A stretch of 64,000 nt of DNA. Origin: Asaia prunellae JCM 25354 (GTDB taxonomy: Bacteria; Pseudomonadota; Alphaproteobacteria; Acetobacterales; Acetobacteraceae). This document shows positions 1-7,087 of the stretch, one piece after another; position 1 is the stretch's first letter; each line of letters begins with the position of its first letter. The position numbers were made by a program, and so were the translations under genes. The stretch covers positions 62,001-126,000 of the forward strand of contig NZ_BAJV01000009.1 of the NCBI RefSeq assembly GCF_000613885.1, in the 5' to 3' direction. The notes under the pieces are model-generated. The model saw only the letters and a list, made by a program, of their open reading frames with translations. It was not told where the DNA came from and made no database searches.

Positions 1-2
1 GA

Positions 3-719
3 TCATACCGTTACCGGAACATCACGCGACCAGTTGCTCGTGCAGGATTACTCCTGTCAGCAGGATTGCTGTTCGCAGGTGCCTTTCCGACAGTGGTTCA
101 TGCAATGCCAGTGAATGTTGGCGATGCCATGACGGCAGCGACCGCCTATCACGACCATGGCGAGTATGAGCGCGATTTCACCTCGGTTATTCAGGAAGCT
201 TCTGCCTGGGTGAGATTGCGTGCTGCTCATGTGAGCAAGCCGGCTCTTGTTCTCGATATTGACGAGACCTCGCTGTCGAACTGGCCTGAGATGGCTGCCA
301 ATCATTTCGCCTATTTCCGGGATGGTCGTTGTGACAGCTTGCCGGAAGGTCCATGCGGTGTTGAAGCGTGGGAGCAGAGTGCCAGGGCCAAAGCCTTCCC
401 GGCTACCCTGGCGCTCTATACCCAGGCCCAAGAGCATGATGTGGCCGTGTTTTTCATAACCGGGCGCCGTGAGCGCGAGCGTGAGGAAACGGCGCGTAAT
501 CTGGAAGAAGCAGGATATCATAACTGGGCCGGACTTGTTCTGCGTGAGGACGGCAGTCACACCCCTTCCGCTTCGGAGTACAAGAGCGCAGCGCGTCGCG
601 CGATCGAGCAGAAAGGGTATCACATCATTGCCAATATCGGAGATCAGCTTTCCGATCTGGCTGGTGGACATGCGGAACGCGGCTTTCTTCTCCCCAACCC
701 TTTCTACCGGATACCGTGA
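3..719 (+). CDS. Exported HAD-family acid phosphatase (5' end outside window)
   Basis: The frame is open from the left edge with no start codon, so the gene begins upstream. The first in-window residues are a basic stretch followed by a hydrophobic run (about residues 14-32) ending near V-H-A, a Sec-type signal peptide. The HAD phosphatase motifs follow in order: LDIDET at 252-269 (nucleophile and acid aspartates), ITGR, a lysine in SEYKSA, and NIGDQLSDL. This pattern fits the class B / plant vegetative-storage / e(P4)-like acid phosphatases, which remove phosphate from nucleotides and other esters in the periplasm. Its TGA overlaps the GTG of the next gene (GTGA), so it appears to be the first in-window gene of the purine operon. 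Nucleotide dephosphorylation feeding purine catabolism is my inference. Family call is solid; substrate is unknown. Confidence 0.8.
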   Translation, partial: SYRYRNITRPVARAGLLLSAGLLFAGAFPTVVHAMPVNVGDAMTAATAYHDHGEYERDFTSVIQEASAWVRLRAAHVSKPALVLDIDETSLSNWPEMAANHFAYFRDGRCDSLPEGPCGVEAWEQSARAKAFPATLALYTQAQEHDVAVFFITGRREREREETARNLEEAGYHNWAGLVLREDGSHTPSASEYKSAARRAIEQKGYHIIANIGDQLSDLAGGHAERGFLLPNPFYRIP

Positions 720-2163
720 CGATGCAGACTGACGCGCTTCGAAGCCTTGCCTGCCAGGTTCATGACGATCTTGAGAAGATCGCCTATGCTTCCGGCCCGT
801 GGATCTCTTCTGTTGTCACCCATCATGGCGAACCGGTTTTGGATGTCGCTGTAATCGGCAGCGGGCAGGGAGGGTTGGCCACCTGTTTCGCACTGCGTCG
901 GATAGGGGTGCATAACGTCCGTGTTTTCGAGCGCACAGAGCAGGGAAAGGCAGGCCCCTGGGTAACGTTTGCCCGCATGATAACCTTGCGTACACCCAAG
1001 CATGTGACCGGTCCCGATATGGGGATTCCTTCTCTTACACCGCGCTCATGGTACGAAGCACGGTATGGCAAAGAGGCCTGGGTCTCGCTTGACAAGATTG
1101 ATCGACGTGACTGGCAGGCTTATCTGGACTGGTATCGCGATACCCTGACTCTGCCTGTGACGTATGATCGGGAGCTGGTCGAGATTGTCTGGCAGGACGG
1201 GCTGCTGCATCTTGGTTTTCGTGACCGGAACGGTGAAAAATCCCATGTCTGGGCGCGTCGTATCGTGCTGGCGACCGGTATCGAGGGGAGTGGCTCATGG
1301 CACGTTCCCGAATTTATCCGTGAATCTGTTCCCGGGCATCTCTACGCGCATACGCACCAGGAAATCGATTTCGAGGCTTTGCGTGGCAAGCGGGTCGGTG
1401 TGCTTGGTGGGGGCGCTTCAGCCTTTGATAATGCGGCAACCGCCCTTGAGGCCGGAGCGGGATCGGTTTCAGTCTGCATCCGGCGCAGGACGCTCCCGCG
1501 TGTCAATCCGTATCGCTGGATGGAAAATGCCGGATTTCTTGGTCATTTTCCGTCATTGCCGGATCTGACCCGCTGGCGCTTCATGCGTCGTATTTTCGAT
1601 CTCAACCAACCGCCGCCACAGGACACGTTCTGGCGATGCAGTCGTCATGACACTTTCAGCTTTCATGGTGATACGCCATGCTTGATGCCCGCAGTAATGG
1701 CAAAACCGTCAGTGTCAGAACACCTCATGGTGACATGGAGTTTGATTTTCTGATCATAGGGACGGGATTTGTGATTGATTTCGGCAAGCGGCCGGAGACA
1801 GCGTCTTTCTCGTCCAATATTGCACTCTGGCGGGATCGGTTTGAGGCTCCAGAAGGGGAGGAAAGCGCCGTGCTGGACTCTTATCCCTATCTCAGCTCGT
1901 CCAGCCAGTTCCAGCCACGTGACCCAGACCATCCTGATGCGGCGATGCTGGGTGCCATCTATAATTTCACCTTCGCGGCAACACCCAGCATGGGGCTTTC
2001 CGGCGCCTCGATCAGCGGTATGCGTTACGGTGTGGACAGGCTGGCCCGCGCCATTGCCTGCGACCTTTTTGTGCAGGATGGCGAAAAGCATCTGGAAAGC
2101 CTGTTATCCTACGATGCAGTCGAACTGGTGAGCCTTGGCAGGCAGGGTGAGGAACAGGCATGA
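716..2163 (+). CDS. FAD/NAD(P)-binding monooxygenase, candidate urate hydroxylase (one frameshift)
   Basis: Flavin-dependent oxygenase of about 482 residues once its two frames are joined. The FAD-binding dinucleotide fold is at IGSGQGG (about residues 47-53) and a second NAD(P)-binding motif is at GVLGGGASAFD. The frame breaks at about 1680: ...GDTPC should continue WLDARSNGK; one G is missing from a GG pair, and restoring it joins the halves exactly. The start is GTG 716 (GTGA overlap with the phosphatase) or ATG 722. Its place directly ahead of the enzymes that process 5-hydroxyisourate and OHCU suggests that it makes 5-hydroxyisourate from urate. The flavoprotein HpyO of Xanthomonas is the known precedent for a non-HpxO urate hydroxylase. 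Family is firm; the urate activity is inferred from context. Confidence 0.72.
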
Positions 2164-2333
2164 CGACCAAAGAGCAGATGGTGGCCAGAGCGGCTGCGCT
2201 GGACCTTGATATTCCGGAAGAATATCGTTCCGAAGTCATGCGTAATCTGGCGCTTATAGAGCATTATAAAGCGCTGCTACATTCGGTAGATCTGCCTGAA
2301 CGGCTTGATCCGGCCTTCGAGTATCATCCTTGA
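2160..2333 (+). CDS. DUF4089 GatC-like small subunit (AtzG/HpxX type), 57 aa
   Basis: A 57-codon gene starting ATG in an ATGA overlap with the oxygenase stop and ending in a TTGA overlap with the amidase start. The protein has a helical N-terminal half (MTTKEQMVARAAALDLDIPE), a central EHYKALLHSVDLP stretch and an acidic/proline C-terminus ending EYHP, typical of DUF4089 proteins. These are GatC-like helpers: AtzG pairs with the amidase AtzE, and HpxX lies next to HpxY in Klebsiella. The gene is too short for most length cut-offs and easily missed. Translational coupling to the amidase strongly supports a two-subunit enzyme. Confidence 0.82.
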   Translation: MTTKEQMVARAAALDLDIPEEYRSEVMRNLALIEHYKALLHSVDLPERLDPAFEYHP

Positions 2334-3655
2334 AGGCGTTCGAGCTGGCCCGTAAGGTTCGGTCGGGTGAACAATCTGCCGTTTCTGTTACCGAGGCATG
2401 TCTCGAAAGAGTGGCTTCACGCGATGACGCCTTCCGGGCTGTGACGCGTCTGTTGCAAGAGAGGGCGCTTGATCAGGCACGTCGTGTCGATACGATTCTC
2501 GCCAATGGTGGTGACCCAGGTCCTCTGGCCGGCGTCCCATTCGGTATCAAGGATCTGTTCGATGTCGAGGGGGTTGTCACTACAGCGGGATCGCGTGTTC
2601 TGGCTGGCGATTCCCCGGCGACAGATGATGCCGTTCTGGTGAGGCGTCTGGTCGAAGCGGGGGCAGTACCGCTTGCCACGACCAATATGGACGAGTTCGC
2701 CTATGGGTTTGCAACCGATAACGCGCATTACGGCCTTACTCGAAACCCGCATGACACGAGTCGTCTCGCTGGCGGTTCTTCTGGCGGATCGGCTGCCGGG
2801 GTAGCAGCAGGGTATTTCCCGCTTGCGCTTGGGTCGGATACGAATGGCTCCATCCGTGTTCCGGCCTCACTCTGTGGCGTGTGGGGTTTGAGAGCAACCC
2901 AGAACCGCCTCGCGACCGGGGGGAGCTTTCCGTTTGTCGCCAGTCTCGACACGGTTGGCCCGTTTGCCTCCTGTGCGACCGACATGCGTATCGTCATGGA
3001 AGTGTTGACCGGCGAGGCACTGGCGCCTGTCGATACTGCCGATCTGAGGCTTGCTCGTCTTGGAGGGTGGTTCGCGACGGATCTGTCTCCGGAAATGGCG
3101 ATGGCTCTCGATCGCTTCTCTACGGCTCTCGACATTCGGCGGGAAATCCTGTTGCCGGATGTGGGGGCGGTGCGGGCGGCAGCTTTCGTGATCAGCGCCT
3201 CGGAAGGGGGATGTCTTCATCTCGATCGGCTGCGTTATCAGGCAGCCTTCTATGACCCTGCTGTGCGCGATCGCCTCATTGCCGGTGCACTTATTCCGGC
3301 ACCGAGCGTTTTCAGGGCTCACAGAGTGCGTCGCTGGTTCCGGGCGCAGATGCACGCTGCTTTCGAGACTGCGGATCTGCTGGTTGCTCCTGCCGTAATT
3401 GGTGAAGCGCCTCGCAGCGACGCCCCTACGCTTGTGATCGGAGGGCAATCCGTGCCAGCAAGAGCGCATCTTGGTCTCTACACGCAGCCTCTCACCTTGG
3501 CCGGTTTTCCGGTTCTCTCCGTGCCTCTTGCCGTCAATGGCCTGCCCCTTGGTGTACAGATCATCGCTCCCCCTGGCCGTGAAGACAGGCTGGTCGCTTT
3601 TGGTGAGGCTATGGAGCGGGCGGGGCTTGCCCGTGCGTCTATTCTGGAGGATTGA
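2330..3655 (+). CDS. AtzE/HpxY-type amidase
   Basis: Amidase-signature hydrolase of 441 residues. The catalytic lysine lies in FGIKD (K74), the glycine/serine-rich GGSSGGS motif at residues 148-154, and the acyl-nucleophile serine in SDTNGSIRVP (S174), giving the Ser-cisSer-Lys triad of the family. It starts at TTG 2330, overlapping the stop of the GatC-like gene by four bases, and ends in a TGATG junction with the gamma-glutamyltransferase-family gene. AtzE hydrolyses 1-carboxybiuret in triazine breakdown, while the related HpxY sits in urate-degradation clusters with no proven substrate. Here the context points to an amide or ureido intermediate of purine breakdown. Frame is intact. Confidence 0.85.
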   Translation: MKAFELARKVRSGEQSAVSVTEACLERVASRDDAFRAVTRLLQERALDQARRVDTILANGGDPGPLAGVPFGIKDLFDVEGVVTTAGSRVLAGDSPATDDAVLVRRLVEAGAVPLATTNMDEFAYGFATDNAHYGLTRNPHDTSRLAGGSSGGSAAGVAAGYFPLALGSDTNGSIRVPASLCGVWGLRATQNRLATGGSFPFVASLDTVGPFASCATDMRIVMEVLTGEALAPVDTADLRLARLGGWFATDLSPEMAMALDRFSTALDIRREILLPDVGAVRAAAFVISASEGGCLHLDRLRYQAAFYDPAVRDRLIAGALIPAPSVFRAHRVRRWFRAQMHAAFETADLLVAPAVIGEAPRSDAPTLVIGGQSVPARAHLGLYTQPLTLAGFPVLSVPLAVNGLPLGVQIIAPPGREDRLVAFGEAMERAGLARASILED

Positions 3656-5229
3656 TGCTGTTCAGTGCACGTTCTCGCAAAGGAATGGTGACAGCCCCTC
3701 ATCATCTGGCTGCCCAGGCGGGCAGGGACATCCTCAAGGCGGGGGGCAATGCCGTCGAGGCCGCTGTTGCAGTCGCGGCAACGCTGTCGGTAGTCTATCC
3801 TCACATGACGGGACTTGGTGGAGACGGGTTCTGGCTTGTCCGCAGGCCGGATGGCGTCATGATGGCAATCGATGCCTGCGGTAGACTGGCGCAGAAAGCC
3901 ACACCAGAGCTGTATCATGGGCTTGATGCTGTACCGTGGCGCGGTGGCCTCGCAGCCAATACAGTGGCCGGCACTGTTGCGGGGTGGAGCCGGGCTCTGG
4001 CCTATGCAGGCGGGACGCTGCCCCTCACAACGCTTCTGGCAGATGCGATAGATCATGCCGAACAGGGCATGGTGGTGACAGAGAGTTTGGCCGGTCTTAT
4101 GGCGGCGCATCTCGACGTCTTGAGCTATATGCCCAATTTCAGCGCTCTTTTCCTGCCTCAAGGTGAAATGCCGATTGCCGGGCAAATCCATCATAATCCG
4201 GCTCTGGCTCGAACTCTCAGACGCCTCGCCACGGTCGGGCTCGGTGATTTTTATCATGGCAAGCTTGCAGAGCAGATTGCAGCAGAGCTTTCCTCCTGCG
4301 GATCGCCTGTCGGTCTGGACGACCTGAATCATCACGAAGCTCTGCTTTCGACGCCACTCGAAACGCAGCTTCATCATGGCCGGTTTTTCAACGTCAATCC
4401 GCCGACACAGGGGGCGGCATCCCTGCTTATTCTTGCGCTTGCGGAAAGGCTTGGCGTGACCGGTGCTGATACGGTCGAGAATATCCATCGCTGGGTTGAA
4501 GCAACCAAGGCAGCCTTCATATGGCGTGATCGCGAAATCGCGGATCCGGCAATCATGCGTCTGGCGCCGCAGGATCTGTTATCTGACAGTTCTGCTCGAT
4601 GCCATGGCGGCTGGTATCGAGCTCGGGCGCGCAGCACCCTGGCCTTATCCTGCACAACAGGGTGATACGACCTGGCTTGGTGTGATGGATGCTCAGGCTG
4701 GGCCGTCAGCATGATACAAAGCCTCTATTTTGAATTCGGTTCAGGTGTCGTGCTACCCGAAACCGGTCTCGTCTGGCAGAACCGCGGAGCAAGTTTCGAT
4801 CTGGCACCAGGACGTCTGCGTAGCCTTGTCCCCGGTCGCAAACCCTTTCACACACTCAATCCGGCCATGGCCATGCTTAATGATGGCAGTCTGTTATCCT
4901 ACGGTACCATGGGAGGAGAGGGGCAGCCCCAGACCCAGGCGGCTATTGTGGCAAGAAATGTCATGGCGGGTCTTGGCCTCCAGGAAGCCATCACCGCACC
5001 ACGCTGGCTCCTGGGGCGGACCTGGGGCGAGACCACAACCACACTGAAAATGGAGACACGTTTTGCGCCAGAGCTTCTCGAAGGGCTGCGCAGATTGGGT
5101 CACGACGTCGAGAGCCTGACGCCTTTTGCCAATGCGATGGGTCATGCAGGTGCCATTCGGCGCTATGAAGATGGTACAATGGAAGGGGCGACCGACCCGC
5201 GTAGCGATGGCGGGGTTGCTGCGCTCTAG
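3655..5229 (+). CDS. Gamma-glutamyltransferase-family hydrolase, HpxW-like (two frameshifts)
   Basis: Ntn-hydrolase of the gamma-glutamyltranspeptidase family, about 525 residues when the frames are joined. The self-cleavage site with the catalytic threonine is visible in GDTTW (about 4660), followed by the GSG region of the small subunit and a C-terminal RSDGG stretch. There is no signal peptide, unlike classic periplasmic GGTs and like HpxW, the cytoplasmic oxamate amidohydrolase of Klebsiella. Two errors break the frame: an apparent extra T at about 4590 (DLLSDS should continue LLDAMAAG) and a missing G at about 4697 (VMDAQ should continue GWAVSMIQS). Both fixes restore conserved text. The start ATG 3655 shares a base with the amidase stop. 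Oxamate as substrate is a family-based inference. Confidence 0.8.
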
Positions 5230-5234
5230 GCCGA

Positions 5235-6145
5235 ATGAGGGACGACGGTATGGTACATGATTACCCGCGCGATCTGCTGGGCTATGGCGCCCATCCCCCC
5301 GAGGCCGCATGGCCCGGTCAAGCCCGTATCGCCGTGCAGTTTGTGCTGAACTACGAGGAAGGTGCCGAAAACACCATCCTTCATGGCGATGCGGGATCTG
5401 AAGCCTTCCTTTCGGAAATGGTAGGTACACGGTCCATTCAGGGCGCACGCTGCATGCAGATGGAAAGCCTTTATGAATATGGTTCGCGAGCCGGTTTCTG
5501 GCGTCTCCATCGTCTGTTTACCGGAGCGGGTCTGCCCTTGACCGTTTTTGGCGTTGCCATGGCCCTTTCACGCAATCCCGATGCCGTCGCCGCCATGAAA
5601 GATGCAGGGTGGGAAATTGCCTCTCACGGCCTGCGCTGGATCGATTATCAGGACATCCCCGAAGATGAAGAGCGCAGGCATATACGTGAGGCGATCAGAC
5701 TGCATCAGGAGGTAACCGGCGAGGCCCCTCTGGCTGGTATCAGGGACGAACCAGCCCGAATACGGCCAGGCTTGTCGCACAGGAGGGGTGTTTTCTCTAT
5801 GATGCGGATTCCTATGCTGACGATCTTCCCTATTATGATCGTCGCTATGGCAAGCCACAGCTTGTCGTACCCTATACGCTTGACGTGAATGACATGAAGC
5901 TGGTCGCGCTCAATGGTTTTACCGATGGCGAGCAGTTTTTCCGTTATCTGCGTGACAGCTTCGACATGCTCTATCAGGAGGGAGGACGTATGATGTCTGT
6001 CGGTCTGCATTGTCGTTTGGCCGGACGTCCTGCTCGTGCCCTGGCATTGAAGCGTTTTCTTGATCATGTGCAGGCACATCAGGATGTCTGGGTTGCGACA
6101 CGTCTTGATATTGCCCGCCATTGGCTGGAGACGCACCCTGCATGA
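5235..6145 (+). CDS. puuE: PuuE-type allantoinase (polysaccharide-deacetylase fold), one frameshift
   Basis: Cofactor-independent allantoinase converting allantoin to allantoate, about 303 residues. The N-terminus (YPRDLLGYG, then AVQFVLNYEEG and EN-x-LHGD) is characteristic of PuuE within the polysaccharide-deacetylase superfamily. The frame is lost at about 5733, where one G of a GGG run is missing; adding it gives P-L-G-W-Y-x-G-R-T-S-P-N-T, the expected conserved block, and the frame then runs to VPYTLDVND and HPA. It overlaps uraD by ATGA. The neighbours supply its substrate (OHCU decarboxylase makes S-allantoin). No allantoate-degrading enzyme is seen in the window. Confidence 0.88.
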
Positions 6146-6632
6146 TAGGCGCCGAAACCTGCGAGAATTTCGTTGCTGTCTATGGCGATCTCTATGAGCA
6201 CAGTCCCTGGATCGTCGAGGCGGCCTGGCCTCAGGCACCTTTTGCCAACGCGCAGGTCATGATTGCAGCGACGTCGCGTATTATACGAGAATCTCCGCCA
6301 GAAAAGCAGAAGGCCCTGGTGAAGGCCCACCCTGAACTTGCCCGGAAATTCGGAGTTGATCCTGATCTGGGGATGCTTTCCGCTGCCGAACAGGAAGGGG
6401 CGGGGCTGGACCGTCTGACGGAGGAAGAGTTCGTATCGTTCCGTGCGCTTAATGACGCGTATCAGGCGCGTTTCGATATGCCTTTTGTGATCTGCGTGCG
6501 TCGCGCAAGCAAGGAGCGTATGCGTCAGGAGCTCGCGCGTCGGCTTTTACAGACGCCGGAAGCAGAGCTGGCGGAAGCCTCGATCAGATCGATCAGATCG
6601 CCTTGTTGCGATTGGAGGATAAAATCGCATGA
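6142..6632 (+). CDS. uraD: 2-oxo-4-hydroxy-4-carboxy-5-ureidoimidazoline (OHCU) decarboxylase, one frameshift
   Basis: Decarboxylates OHCU to S-allantoin, about 163 residues. The catalytic histidine motif is EHSPW near residue 20, followed by the helical RLTEEEF and the FDMPFVICVR core typical of UraD. The start ATG 6142 overlaps the puuE stop. Near the C-terminus one C of a CCC run is missing at about 6578; without repair the frame runs on into hiuH, with repair it reads ALDQIDQIALLRLEDKIA and stops at TGA 6630-6632, overlapping the hiuH ATG by four bases. That restored overlap matches the pattern of the whole operon. Confidence 0.88.
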
Positions 6633-6961
6633 CCACACTCTCAACTCATGTGCTCGATACGGCAAACGGATGTCCTGCAGCTGGCATGCGCGTCGCGCTT
6701 ATGCATGACGAGCGTATCCTCTTCGAGGGCAAGACTGATGGTGATGGCCGTTGTCCGGATCTGGGAAAAATCGGCGTCATGGCTGGCGTCTATAAGTTAT
6801 GTTTCTCAGTGGCTGATTATTTCAGGTCATATGGGCATGTATTGCCGGAACCACCCTTTCTCGATGAGGTCCGGATTGATTTCGGTATGAGCGATGCCGG
6901 ACATTACCATGTGCCTCTTCTGGTCTCGCCTTTTGGTTATTCGACGTATCGCGGGAGCTGA
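6629..6961 (+). CDS. uraH: 5-hydroxyisourate hydrolase (transthyretin-like)
   Basis: Hydrolyses 5-hydroxyisourate, the product of urate oxidation, to OHCU. The 110-residue protein has the full family signature: LSTHVLD at the N-terminus with the catalytic histidine, GRCPDL in the middle, and the C-terminal YRGS tetrapeptide that distinguishes these enzymes from transthyretin. It is the last gene of the operon, overlaps uraD by four bases and is followed by a strong terminator at 7006-7048. Frame intact. Confidence 0.95.
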   Translation: MTTLSTHVLDTANGCPAAGMRVALMHDERILFEGKTDGDGRCPDLGKIGVMAGVYKLCFSVADYFRSYGHVLPEPPFLDEVRIDFGMSDAGHYHVPLLVSPFGYSTYRGS

Positions 6962-7005
6962 CTCGCAGGCACAAGGCGTGGCTTTGCTGTTCGGAAGGCC
7001 AGGAT

Positions 7006-7048
7006 AAAAAAGGGGGAAGAAGGATGCGCTCCTTCTTCCCCCTTTTTT
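7006..7048. terminator. Strong bidirectional terminator between uraH and the TonB receptor
   Basis: A near-perfect inverted repeat: an A-run then GGGGGAAGAAGGA, a four-base loop, then TCCTTCTTCCCCC and a T-run. The A and T runs make it work in both directions, as expected between two convergent genes. A second GC-rich hairpin (GCGGGGG-aaga-CCCCCGC type, about 7057-7077) lies between it and the receptor stop codon. Confidence 0.9.
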
Positions 7049-7087
7049 TACCGTGTTGCGGGGGAAGAGCCCCCGCACTTTGTCAGA

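Noticed and set aside
3478-4488. 336-codon minus-strand frame opposite the GGT-family gene
   Set aside because: Shadow frame across the amidase/GGT junction, no coding evidence.
6588-6602. GATCA/ATCG tandem repeats near the end of uraD
   Set aside because: They encode the DQIDQI helix after frame repair; a short coding repeat, not a regulatory or mobile element.
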